A stretch of 16,740 nt of DNA. It comes from an uncultured Prevotella sp. GTDB lineage: Bacteria; Bacteroidota; Bacteroidia; Bacteroidales; Bacteroidaceae. The notes under the pieces are model-generated. The model was not told where the DNA came from. It did not search any database and saw only the letters and a list, made by a program, of their open reading frames with translations. How positions within the stretch are numbered: position 1 is the stretch's first letter; every line of letters starts with the position of its first letter. A program made the translations under genes and the position numbers. Shown here in pieces: positions 1 to 6,825 of this stretch. The stretch covers positions 1 through 16,740 of the forward strand of contig CAKQSF010000032.1 in NCBI GenBank assembly GCA_934272845.1, read 5' to 3'.

Positions 1-52
1 TCTGCACCGCTCAAAACCTGTTGGCCAAGGGGCTTGTTCTCAAAAGCGAGTG

Positions 53-84
53 CAAAGGTAGTGAGTTTTTGCGATACTGCCAAA
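53..84 (-). promoter_or_regulatory. Bacteroidetes-type promoter firing leftward out of the window
   Basis: On the minus strand the -33 box TTTG (81-84) is followed by a 20-nt spacer (61-80) and the -7 box TACCTTTG (53-60). This matches the Bacteroidetes consensus TTTG-N19-21-TAnnTTTG at every defined position. Transcription should start near position 46 and leave the window at base 1, so the gene it drives is not visible. The 45 bases of transcript left in the window contain no start codon I would trust. Confidence 0.7.
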
Positions 85-199
85 TGTTTTTGGAATTATT
101 TTTCGTTTTTATGCGTTTTTCTGCGGTTTTTGATTGATAAGCGGTGGTTTTGACTGAACAGAGGCGTTATAATGGGACTTTGGGGGGATGGGAAAGACG

Positions 200-330
200 A
201 CGGCGTGGAAACGCCAACACACGGGGAGGAGAGGTACATTTTTGGGGGAGGTGGCGGTGTGGAAACGATGCTGCACGGGGAGGAGTGAAAAGCGACGGCG
301 TGGAAACGCCGACGCACAAGGACGGGAGGG
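200..330. repeat. Three copies of a GGCGTGGAAACGCC repeat
   Basis: The copies are at about 202-230, 253-284 and 297-330. Copies 1 and 3 begin with the palindrome GGCGTGGAAACGCC (5-bp arms GGCGT/ACGCC). Copy 2 is degenerate (GGCGGTGTGGAAACGATG). Each is followed by a CACGGGGAGG-like tail, and copies 1 and 3 also share a TTTTTGGGGG block about 30 bp further on, giving a period of about 95 bp. A fourth copy lies at 1879-1907. The layout resembles a dispersed intergenic palindromic (REP-like) element. ORFs across this stretch have biased composition and I do not regard them as genes. Confidence 0.6.
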
Positions 331-339
331 AACCTTTTT

Positions 340-365
340 GGGGGGGAGGGAGGGGGACGGGAGGG
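340..365 (+). other. Potential G-quadruplex (plus strand)
   Basis: Five G runs occur within 26 bases (7, 3, 5, 3 and 3 Gs), separated by loops of 1, 1, 2 and 1 bases. This satisfies the classical G-quadruplex pattern with very short loops. Further G runs lie upstream (182-187, 244-248, 276-279) and downstream (385-389). The tract is about 260 bp upstream of the leftward promoter at 53-84. Folding in the cell is inference. Confidence 0.5.
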
Positions 366-409
366 AACGGAAAGGCGGCAGCAAGGGGGACGGGACCGCC
401 ATTTGTAAA

Positions 410-535
410 TCAAACGGTATCATCACTCCCATCAAAATTATAATGCACTCTGGCTACAGGAAATATACCTGTACTACGTCTTGTTGTTTCACATGCATCT
501 ATTTTGCTTACTATATCAATGAGGATTTCTTTCAT
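410..535 (-). CDS. Possible 41-aa small protein or gene remnant
   Basis: A minus-strand ORF starts at ATG 535 and ends with TGA at 410-412. The protein begins MKEILIDIVSKIDACE and ends HYNFDGSDDTV. Composition is balanced, with an amphipathic N-terminal helix and a plausible soluble C-terminus, unlike the low-complexity ORFs just to its left. The frame stays open for 18 bp before the ATG and then meets TAA, so it could be a short gene or the tail of a decayed one. No clear ribosome binding site precedes the ATG, and I do not recognise the family. Confidence 0.25.
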   Translation of the reverse strand: MKEILIDIVSKIDACETTRRSTGIFPVARVHYNFDGSDDTV

Positions 536-937
536 ATCTTCAATAGTTTTCTGGGCGACAAAAAGAATTTATACATGACTCTTTACAATACTGATTTCTA
601 TCTATTCTTATAGATTCTTGATCTTAGGATTCATAAATACTTTGTCGTTATGTTATATCTTGCTGTTAGTAAAAAATTATACTTGTCATACATGGCATTA
701 TACCACATAGTTACATATTTTCTCTTTTATATTCAAATTTTTTATTAGTTTTTTTAGGTTTGCGTCCGCATTTGCTTTGAGGGTGGCTCTTATTAGCGAG
801 GTGCAGGTAAATCGGGAGTTGTATTGGGCGTTCTTCACCGTGTAATTTGGGCTTGATTGCTGGGTAAAGGGGGCTTGATTATGGGGTAATTTGATACATT
901 TTCGTATTCTACTGTATTTCAACATGTTAAATGGCAC
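536..937. other. AT-rich gene-poor stretch
   Basis: No convincing gene is seen here. A minus-strand ORF (698-952, 84 codons) runs through it, but its first ATG lies in the loop of the terminator at 938-970. The next in-frame ATG, at 925, would give a 75-residue basic protein ending LKKLIKNLNIKEKICNYVV with no recognised motif. It may be spurious or a degenerate repeat. Confidence 0.4.
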
Positions 938-970
938 AAAAAAAGCAGGCACGTGTATGCCTGCTTTTTT
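938..970 (-). terminator. Strong intrinsic terminator, symmetrical
   Basis: The stem GCAGGCA (945-951) pairs with TGCCTGC (958-964) around the 6-nt loop CGTGTA. It is flanked by seven A on the left and six T on the right, which extends the stem with A-T pairs. It can stop transcription in either direction. For the minus strand it follows the DUF5020-like gene by about 135 bp and is the likely end of that transcript. Confidence 0.8.
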
Positions 971-1028
971 GGATGGTTGTTACCCTACCCTTTCATCGTG
1001 ACTCGACACTGCGGAAGGGCGTAAGTAC

Positions 1029-1095
1029 ATATTATTGTGCGGTGAGACTCTACACCTATTTAATTATATTATTGTGCGGTGAGACACTGCACCTA
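1029..1095. repeat. Two 30-bp direct repeats, period 37 bp
   Basis: Copy 1 is 1029-1058 and copy 2 is 1066-1095. Both begin ATATTATTGTGCGGTGAGAC, and they differ at only two of the last ten positions. They are separated by an AT-rich 7-bp spacer. Each contains a weak GGTG...CACC dyad. They lie between the stop codon of the DUF5020-like gene and its terminator, so they would be in its 3' untranslated region. A degenerate third piece (GTGACTCGACACTGCGG) lies at 999-1015. Confidence 0.65.
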
Positions 1096-1102
1096 CTACA
1101 TC

Positions 1103-1843
1103 TTAGAAGTCCCACTTGGCGCCAAGGCATGGACGGCACTTGAAGCCTGGGGTTGAACCGAAGTTGTTGCTGAGTTCTATCTCTGTACCGAGGCTGAGGT
1201 TGTCTACGCCTATGTGGCGGCCTACGTTGTACCACAACTGTGGCTCGGTGATGAAGATGGTGTGGCGCTGCTCTTCTGTGCCGTCATCGGCGTAGCAGGC
1301 ATGGTTCTCCCACCAGAAGTCTGCGAAGCCGTCGAACTTCAGGCCTTTCAGTCCGAAGATATCGTTGCAGGTCCATACTGCTGTCAACTGCATTGGTACT
1401 CGGCTGGTGCGCTTCTTGATGTCTTTGTAGAGGGCTTTGAGGTTAAGGGTGTTCTTGTAGGTGTTGTCGTGCATGAAGTAGTCTACGCCTATGAGCATGG
1501 CGCTGTTGATTGGGTATGCGCGGGTTATGCCTCCGTTGTATTCTACGTGGAAACTGAATGCTTTCATGGCTGTGTTCTGCCATAGGTTGATGCAGCGTGC
1601 TATCTCGAGGTATGTGCCGCCAGGGGCTACTCCTACTTCGCCTTCTCCGAGTTTGTCGTAGTTGAAGTCGTGGTCGATGAAGAAATAGGTGTTACCCCAT
1701 TTGTCGCCTTTGAACATCTCGAGTGTAAGGGTTGTGAACTTGCGGTCTGAGCCGAAGTCATAGAAGAACTGTGCGTTGACCTGAGCGTCGGCTTTTGATA
1801 CTGTTGCCAAGAGGATGGCAAGAAGTGTAAAGAGTTTTTTCAT
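1103..1843 (-). CDS. DUF5020-like outer-membrane protein
   Basis: This is a 246-aa exported protein. Residues 1-20 form a signal peptide (MKKLFTLLAILLATVSKADA, then Q). The mature part opens with NAQFFYDFGSDRKFTTLTLEMFKGDKWGNT-type sequence, which I recognise as the DUF5020 family of Bacteroidetes, thought to fold as a Tsx-like nucleoside-channel beta-barrel. Alternating aromatic and polar strands and a C-terminal Phe (GAKWDF) fit an outer-membrane barrel. It lies 147 bp after nqrF in the same direction, across an intergenic hairpin region. I found no clear TAnnTTTG box in that gap, so read-through from nqr is possible. The family assignment is fairly sure, the channel role is inference. Confidence 0.85.
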   Translation of the reverse strand: MKKLFTLLAILLATVSKADAQVNAQFFYDFGSDRKFTTLTLEMFKGDKWGNTYFFIDHDFNYDKLGEGEVGVAPGGTYLEIARCINLWQNTAMKAFSFHVEYNGGITRAYPINSAMLIGVDYFMHDNTYKNTLNLKALYKDIKKRTSRVPMQLTAVWTCNDIFGLKGLKFDGFADFWWENHACYADDGTEEQRHTIFITEPQLWYNVGRHIGVDNLSLGTEIELSNNFGSTPGFKCRPCLGAKWDF

Positions 1844-1878
1844 TGTTAATTAGTATGTTTTTGCGGGTAATTATTGAC

Positions 1879-1907
1879 AATGGCGTAGAAACGCCATTGC
1901 ACGAGGA
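1879..1907. repeat. Fourth copy of the GGCGTGGAAACGCC element
   Basis: AATGGCGTAGAAACGCCATT (1879-1898) is a perfect 8-bp stem with an AGAA tetraloop, followed by TGCACGAGG. It matches the core and tail of the copies at 202-330 more than 1.5 kb away. It lies in the nqrF/DUF5020 gap and lacks a U tract on either strand, so it is a hairpin but not a classical terminator. Confidence 0.6.
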
Positions 1908-1920
1908 TATTGTCTTTGTA

Positions 1921-1993
1921 TAAACAATCATGCACAATCCATAATCATGAATTATGAATTATGAATTGTGCATTATGAATTTTATATTGTTTA
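1921..1993. repeat. AT-rich inverted repeat overlapping the nqrF stop codon
   Basis: The outer arms TAAACAAT (1921-1928) and ATTGTTTA (1986-1993) and the inner arms ATGCACAAT (1930-1938) and ATTGTGCAT (1965-1973) are exact complements. The loop and right flank consist of repeats of ATTATGAATT. The right outer arm includes the nqrF stop codon (1991-1993). In RNA this forms a long hairpin at the 3' end of the nqr message, which could slow 3' exonucleases. Similar CATTATGAATT text recurs at 16605-16615. Confidence 0.6.
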
Positions 1994-3265
1994 TCCTCCG
2001 AAGTTATCGAAACTTATCATGTCGTCTTCCACTCCGAGTGAGTGGAGCAGGTCGAGGACGGTCTTTGACATCATCGGTGGTCCGCAGAGGTAGTACTCTA
2101 TGTCCTCTGGTGCTTCGTGCTGCTTGAGGTATGTGTCGCCCATTACTGGTGCGATGAATCCTGGTGTGTACTTCACGCCGAGGCTGTCTGCCTTAGGGTC
2201 AGGACGGTCGAGGGCGAGGTGGAAGTGGAAGTTAGGATATTCTTTCTCGAGTTCTAGGAAGTCTTCCATGAAGAACACTTCGTCGATGGCTCGCGCTCCG
2301 TAGAAGTAGTGCATCTCGCGGTCACGCACATGAAGTGTCTTTAGCAAGTGCATTATCTGCGCGCGCAGCGGTGCCATACCTGCTCCACCGCCTACCCATA
2401 TCATCTCTCTGCCAGTGCCATAGTGTGGGTGGAATTCTCCGTAAGGTCCGCTCATTCGTACCTTGTCGCCTGGTTTGAGTGAGAAGATGTATGTAGATGC
2501 TATGCCGCAAGGCACGTTTTGGAATCCAGGTCCTTGGTCTTTTGGTTTGAACGGTGGTGTGGCGATACGCACGGTGAGGGTGATGATGTCGCCCTCGTCA
2601 GGGTAGTTGGCCATGGAGTATGCGCGTATGGTTGGTGTATCGTTCTTCTGTTTGAGTCCGAAGAGTCCGAACTTTTTCCATGCTGGCACGTAGAGGTCTC
2701 CGATGAGTTCCTTGTCCATGTCGCGGTCGTAGTCGATGTCGTATGCTGGGATTGCAATCTGAGCGTATGAGCCAGGTTCAAAGTGCATGTGCTCGCCAGG
2801 AGGTAACTGTACCTTGAACTCCTTGATGAAGGTAGCGACGTTTTTGTTTGAGATGACGGTGCATTCCCATTCTTTTACTCCCATGACGCTTTCAGGCACC
2901 TTGAGTTCCATGTCGCCTTTTACCTTAGCCTGGCATCCTAGGCGCCAGTGGTCTTTTATCTCCTTACGTGTGAAGTGTGGTTTCTCTGAGTCGAGGATTT
3001 CGCCGCCTCCCTTGAGAATTTGGAGTTTACACTGTCCGCAACTTGCTTTACCGCCACAGGCAGAAGGCAGGTAGATACCGTTCTCGTTAAGGGTGTTCAT
3101 GACGCTTCCACCCTGTTCCACCTCCAGTTTAGTGTCGCCATTGATTGTCAGCGTCACCTTACCGCTGGGGCTGAGGTATTTCTTAGCCACAAGCAGTACT
3201 ACTACCAGCACGAGTATGACGGCAAGGAATACGCCGATGCTTGATATGATGTATGTTATGTCCAT
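1991..3265 (-). CDS. nqrF: Na+-translocating NADH:quinone reductase subunit F
   Basis: NqrF is the electron-entry subunit. It oxidises NADH on the cytoplasmic side, passing electrons through FAD to a 2Fe-2S centre. The 424-aa protein has one N-terminal membrane helix (residues 4-27), then a plant-type ferredoxin domain whose four cluster cysteines are visible at C70, C76, C79 and C111. A ferredoxin-NADP reductase-like module follows: the FAD motif RAYSMAN (214-220), the nucleotide-binding GGGAGMAPLR (292-301) and CGPPMM (394-399). It ends FDNFGG. Length is slightly above the usual ~408 aa because of an insert around 180-210. It is the last nqr gene, 13 bp after nqrE. All key residues are present. 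Confidence 0.97.
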   Translation of the reverse strand: MDITYIISSIGVFLAVILVLVVVLLVAKKYLSPSGKVTLTINGDTKLEVEQGGSVMNTLNENGIYLPSACGGKASCGQCKLQILKGGGEILDSEKPHFTRKEIKDHWRLGCQAKVKGDMELKVPESVMGVKEWECTVISNKNVATFIKEFKVQLPPGEHMHFEPGSYAQIAIPAYDIDYDRDMDKELIGDLYVPAWKKFGLFGLKQKNDTPTIRAYSMANYPDEGDIITLTVRIATPPFKPKDQGPGFQNVPCGIASTYIFSLKPGDKVRMSGPYGEFHPHYGTGREMIWVGGGAGMAPLRAQIMHLLKTLHVRDREMHYFYGARAIDEVFFMEDFLELEKEYPNFHFHLALDRPDPKADSLGVKYTPGFIAPVMGDTYLKQHEAPEDIEYYLCGPPMMSKTVLDLLHSLGVEDDMISFDNFGG

Positions 3266-3278
3266 AGTTGTTGTTTTG

Positions 3279-3905
3279 TTATATCTTCAGTCCTGAGAAA
3301 CACATCATTGCCATTGCCATGAGTCCTACGACGATAAAACTGATGCCGAGTCCTTGCAGTGGCTTTGGCACATCGCTGTATGCCATTTTCTCGCGTATGG
3401 CTCCCATTGCCACGATGGCGAGTGTCCAACCGATACCGCTACCTATGGCGTAGACTATAGCGTCGACGATGTTGCCGATATACTGTGAACTTGATGGGTC
3501 CATATTGATACGCTGTTGCATGAAGAGCGATGCTCCCATGATGGCGCAGTTTACGGCTATCAATGGCAGGAAGATGCCTAGTGATGCATAGAGTGATGGT
3601 GAGAAACGTTCTACTATCATCTCCACTAACTGCACGATGCCTGCAATGACGGCAATGAACAGTATGAAGGCGAGGTAACTGAGGTCAACGCCAGGGAAGA
3701 GACAGTCAGGACCGAGCACCTTGGTCTGCAACAGGTAGTTGGCAGGAACGGTGATGAACAGTACGAAGGTCACGGCAACACCGAGACCGAGAGAGGTCTT
3801 CACGTTCTTAGACACGGCAAGGAATGAACACATGCCGAGGAAGAAGGCGAAGATCATGTTGTCAACGAAGATTGACCTGAAGAAAAGGTTTATGATATGT
3901 TCCAT
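3279..3905 (-). CDS. nqrE: Na+-translocating NADH:quinone reductase subunit E
   Basis: NqrE is a 208-aa integral membrane subunit with six predicted helices. With NqrD it forms an inverted-topology pair holding a membrane-embedded iron centre that accepts electrons from NqrF. Cys26 ([10 protein letters not shown]) and Cys120 (AVNCAIMG) are the two ligands contributed by this subunit, at the same positions as in the Vibrio cholerae protein. It belongs to the NqrDE/RnfAE family; the operon context identifies it as Nqr rather than Rnf. The nqrD gene ends 3 bp before its start, suggesting translational coupling. Confidence 0.97.
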   Translation of the reverse strand: MEHIINLFFRSIFVDNMIFAFFLGMCSFLAVSKNVKTSLGLGVAVTFVLFITVPANYLLQTKVLGPDCLFPGVDLSYLAFILFIAVIAGIVQLVEMIVERFSPSLYASLGIFLPLIAVNCAIMGASLFMQQRINMDPSSSQYIGNIVDAIVYAIGSGIGWTLAIVAMGAIREKMAYSDVPKPLQGLGISFIVVGLMAMAMMCFSGLKI

Positions 3906-3908
3906 AGT

Positions 3909-4532
3909 TTACTTGTCCTCCTCTTTATAGAAAAATGCACGGTGTATCCATATCACGCATCCTATCATGATGAGTGCCATGGCTGGCATAGCCATTGTGC
4001 CGTTGTTTAGATAGCCTAGGTCGTATGCACCGTCAGGGATTATCTGGAATCCAAGGAGTGAACCACGACCGAAGAACTCGCGAAGGGCTCCGACGATGAC
4101 GAGAATGAGACCGTAACCTAAGCCGTTGGCGAAACCGTCTACGAAGGAGTGCCATGGCTTGTTTTGCATGGCGAAGGCTTCAAGGCGACCCATAAGGATA
4201 CAGTTGGTGATGATAAGTCCTACGTAGACTGACAACTGTACGCTGACGTCGTAAGCATAGGCCTTAAGCACCTGGCTCACAATGGTTACAAGGGCTGCTA
4301 CTACTACCAACTGTACTACAATACGTATACGTGTAGGTATGGTATTGCGTATTACTGAGATGATGAGGTTGCTGAAAGCCGTTATGACGGTTACGGCAAG
4401 ACCCATCACTATTGCTGGCTTTAACTGCGATGTCACCGCAAGGGCGGAGCAGATACCCAGCACCTGCACAAGGACAGGATTGAGGATGTTCAGCGGACTG
4501 AGAAACACCTCTTTCAGTTTATTGCTTGACAT
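3909..4532 (-). CDS. nqrD: Na+-translocating NADH:quinone reductase subunit D
   Basis: NqrD is a 207-aa membrane subunit related to NqrE and RnfE. Cys28 (LGICSALAVT) and Cys111 (ITNCILMGRLEAF) are the expected ligands to the iron shared with NqrE. Further landmarks are NGLGYGLILVIVGALREFFGRGS near residue 140 and hydrophobic segments spread over the whole length. The preceding 135-bp gap from nqrC contains an 8-bp tandem array and a G/T-rich block, so nqrD is not coupled to nqrC by overlap. It is followed at once by nqrE. Confidence 0.97.
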   Translation of the reverse strand: MSSNKLKEVFLSPLNILNPVLVQVLGICSALAVTSQLKPAIVMGLAVTVITAFSNLIISVIRNTIPTRIRIVVQLVVVAALVTIVSQVLKAYAYDVSVQLSVYVGLIITNCILMGRLEAFAMQNKPWHSFVDGFANGLGYGLILVIVGALREFFGRGSLLGFQIIPDGAYDLGYLNNGTMAMPAMALIMIGCVIWIHRAFFYKEEDK

Positions 4533-4557
4533 AGTTTGTTATGTTATTTTATTGGAT

Positions 4558-4670
4558 TGAAAGGTTGGTGGTTGGTTGCTTCGTTGTTTGGCTGGTTGTT
4601 TTGTTGTTGGGTATTGTAAATAGATTTACCATCAACTAAACCACTAAACGACTAAACGACTAAACCACTA
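4558..4670. repeat. 8-bp tandem array and G/T-rich block in the nqrC/nqrD gap
   Basis: From 4636 to 4667 four 8-bp units run CTAAACCA, CTAAACGA, CTAAACGA, CTAAACCA, then CTA, which is the complement of the nqrC stop codon (4668-4670). On the other side of a short AT-rich middle, 4560-4615 is G/T-rich and built of GTTG/GGTTG words. In the transcript the two halves are rich in G/U and in C/A respectively, so imperfect pairing between them is possible. The same 8-bp periodicity occurs in the nqrA/nqrB gap. Confidence 0.65.
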
Positions 4671-5372
4671 ACGTAATACTTTCTTATATTTGGCGAAGCC
4701 CTCTTGGAGCATTGCGCTGACACCGTTACAGGTCAGTGTGGCACCCGTTACAGCGTCTACCTCCGTGCTCTTGTCTTTCACCTCGCTCGACTTCAGCACC
4801 TTCAGCACCGGTGTGCCGTCAGCACCATAGATGGTCTTGCCAGGGAACTGGTCTTGCCACTTCTTGCTGTCCTTGATTTCAGCACCCAGTCCGGCAGTCT
4901 CGCCTTCATGGTTAAAGTATGCTCCGAAAACGGTATTGCCGTCCTCGTTTACTGCGATGTAACCCCAGATAGGTCCCCAAAGTCCCATGCCGTAAACTGG
5001 CACTACGTATTTCTTCTCGCCATTGACGTTGCAGATATACAGGGCGAGTTTGCCTGCCTTATAGTCAGCGCTACCAAGTTTGAAACCTGCGTTCTCGCCA
5101 CCTTTCTCGCCTGCTTCCACGGTATTGCCATCAGCATCTACCACAGCATCTGCCTCTACTACCTCCGCATACTTAGCGGCTGCCTCCTCGTTGCCGAGGT
5201 CGCGGATGTTAAGAGCGGCAAGCACCTGCTTTTTCTTGTCAAGTGCCACGTTGACGTCCTGAGTAGGCTTCAGCGAAGAACTGACGAAAGCGAGCAGGAA
5301 CGCTACTATCACTACCATCAGGCAACTGTACAGTATGATATATACGTTGCTATTAGTGTTTAACTTCTTCAT
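4668..5372 (-). CDS. nqrC: Na+-translocating NADH:quinone reductase subunit C
   Basis: NqrC carries a covalently bound FMN and passes electrons within the pump. The 234-aa protein has one N-terminal membrane helix (residues 10-32) and a periplasmic FMN-binding domain. The flavinylation motif is TGATLT (209-214) preceded by Asp206, so FMN should be attached to Thr214 by an ApbE-type transferase, which is not encoded here. The conserved YGMGLWGPIWGYIA (127-140) and HEGETAGLGAE (155-165) stretches are also typical. The stop codon abuts an 8-bp tandem array. The start is well supported by the MKKLNTNSNVYIILYSC membrane-insertion signal. Confidence 0.97.
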   Translation of the reverse strand: MKKLNTNSNVYIILYSCLMVVIVAFLLAFVSSSLKPTQDVNVALDKKKQVLAALNIRDLGNEEAAAKYAEVVEADAVVDADGNTVEAGEKGGENAGFKLGSADYKAGKLALYICNVNGEKKYVVPVYGMGLWGPIWGYIAVNEDGNTVFGAYFNHEGETAGLGAEIKDSKKWQDQFPGKTIYGADGTPVLKVLKSSEVKDKSTEVDAVTGATLTCNGVSAMLQEGFAKYKKVLR

Positions 5373-5435
5373 TTCTTTCTGTGTTGTTTTTATTGATTTA
5401 GTAATGTTGAAAAAATAACTTGCGCAGTTTTTACC

Positions 5436-5549
5436 TCAGATTGCAGAGATATTTTGGGGATATGAAGATGAAGTGATGCGAGCATCGTGACTGATGAATA
5501 GCCACAAAATAGCCAGCAAGATGAGATAAAAAAATGCGTAACACAACAT
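5436..5549 (-). CDS. Possible 37-aa single-span membrane protein between nqrB and nqrC
   Basis: A minus-strand ORF starts at ATG 5549, 54 bp after the nqrB stop, and ends with TGA at 5436-5438, 63 bp before nqrC. It encodes MLCYAFFYLILLAILW followed by LFISHDARITSSSYPQNISAI. Residues 6-19 are a strongly hydrophobic helix and the tail is polar, as in small membrane subunits. Against it: no strong ribosome binding site, and a second ORF in another frame (5390-5485, 31 codons) overlaps, so the stretch could be a dispersed repeat with chance frames. No family is recognised. Confidence 0.3.
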   Translation of the reverse strand: MLCYAFFYLILLAILWLFISHDARITSSSYPQNISAI

Positions 5550-5603
5550 TACTCTAACAATAAGAAAATTGATTAAGTTATTTTTTTAACATTACTTAGT
5601 GTC

Positions 5604-6749
5604 TTAGCCTCTCTTAAGACGCTTGTTGATGTTTGCCTGAACAACGAAGTAGTCTATCGTTGGTGCCATCATGTTGCCGAAGAGGATGGCGAGCATCATG
5701 CCCTCAGGGAAACCTGGGTTCATAACACGTATTATCACTGCCAGCGCACCGATGATGACGCCGTAGATATACTTACCTGTCTCTGTGCGTGCTGAGGTTA
5801 CAGGATCGGTGGCCATGAAGACTGCACCGAAGCAGAAACCGCCAAGCACAAGGTGCTCATACCACTCTACTGGGGTCATGCCGGCTGCCTGGAAAATGAT
5901 TGCCATAACGCCACCACCTACGAAAACGCTGAGCATGGTCTTCCATGAGGCGATGCCTGCCCATAGCAGTATCACTGCACCTATGGCTATGGCTATAACG
6001 CTGGTCTCACCGATAGAACCTGGTATGAGTCCGAGGAAACTGTCCATGCATGAGGCGGTAGGCATCTTGCCCTGTGCCATCTCTCCGAGAGGAGTTGCCA
6101 TGGTGAATGTGTCGGGCAGGGTGTTGCCTAGACCGAAGATGCTGTCCTTGCTTACCCACACACTGTCGCCACTCATCTTTGTAGGATAGGCAAAGAAGAG
6201 GAAGGCACGCGCAAGGAGTGCCACGTTGAAGATATTCATGCCCGTGCCGCCGAATATCTCTTTACCGAAGATTACGGCGAAGGCTACGGCAATGACGATT
6301 ACCCACAGTGGGCAACCTACAGGCAATATCATTGGTATGATAATACCACTGACAAGGTAGCCTTCTTGTATCTCTTCGCCCTTCCACTGTGCCCAGGCAA
6401 ACTCTATGCCGAGACCAACGATGTAACTGACGAGTATCTTGGGTATCACCGCAAGGGCACCGTAGATAAAGAGTTCGAGGAAGGTGCCGTCAACACCGGC
6501 TGCCTTATAGTTCTGATAACCTATGTTATACATACCGAAGAGCAGTGCAGGGATGAGGGCTATAACCACCATACTCATGATGCGCTTCGAATCAATGGAG
6601 TCGTGGATGCTCGCGCCACTCCTTGACGTGGTGTTAGGCACGTAAAGGAATGTCTCGAAACCATCGAACACGCTGCGGAAAGCATGCAACTTACCGCCCG
6701 GCTCAAAGTCCGGCCTTATCTTGTCGATATAATTCTTTATGAAAGACAT
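5604..6749 (-). CDS. nqrB: Na+-translocating NADH:quinone reductase subunit B
   Basis: NqrB is the large membrane subunit that carries riboflavin and a covalent FMN and forms the Na+ path. The 381-aa protein has an N-terminal cytoplasmic stretch (to about residue 55) followed by many membrane helices. Diagnostic segments are GIIIPMILPVGCPLWV (135-150), FGGTGMNIFNVALLARAF (166-183), ASWKTMLS and FMATDPVTSARTETGKYIYG. The FMN-attachment site is probably Thr219 in DTFTMATPL (213-221), where a Met stands in place of the Gly of the common SGAT motif. It is somewhat shorter than the ~410 aa of Vibrio proteins. It starts 179 bp after nqrA, across a tandem-repeat array. Confidence 0.97.
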   Translation of the reverse strand: MSFIKNYIDKIRPDFEPGGKLHAFRSVFDGFETFLYVPNTTSRSGASIHDSIDSKRIMSMVVIALIPALLFGMYNIGYQNYKAAGVDGTFLELFIYGALAVIPKILVSYIVGLGIEFAWAQWKGEEIQEGYLVSGIIIPMILPVGCPLWVIVIAVAFAVIFGKEIFGGTGMNIFNVALLARAFLFFAYPTKMSGDSVWVSKDSIFGLGNTLPDTFTMATPLGEMAQGKMPTASCMDSFLGLIPGSIGETSVIAIAIGAVILLWAGIASWKTMLSVFVGGGVMAIIFQAAGMTPVEWYEHLVLGGFCFGAVFMATDPVTSARTETGKYIYGVIIGALAVIIRVMNPGFPEGMMLAILFGNMMAPTIDYFVVQANINKRLKRG

Positions 6750-6825
6750 TGTTTCTTTGTTATTTTGTTGTTACGTTGTTGGGGGGACTTAGTTGTTTCG
6801 GTGGCTTAGTTGTTTGTCCTGTAGT

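Noticed and set aside
144..613. Two plus-strand frames (144-443 and 188-613) covering the G-rich repeats
   Set aside because: Their proteins are Gly/Arg-rich by composition, they follow the repeats and G runs, and the end of the longer one is an AT-rich tail with no domain. They look like chance frames.
698..952. 84-codon minus-strand gene
   Set aside because: Its start lies in the loop of a strong terminator and the product has no recognised feature. Kept only as a remark under the gene-poor stretch.
3279..4532. Rnf complex (RnfA/RnfE) instead of Nqr
   Set aside because: The two proteins are homologous to RnfA/E, but the presence of nqrA, nqrB, nqrC and an NqrF with FAD and ferredoxin domains in order identifies Nqr.
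4704..5363. A 219-codon plus-strand frame opposite nqrC
   Set aside because: It is an exact antisense shadow of nqrC, whose family motifs are unambiguous; the antisense product has no recognisable features.
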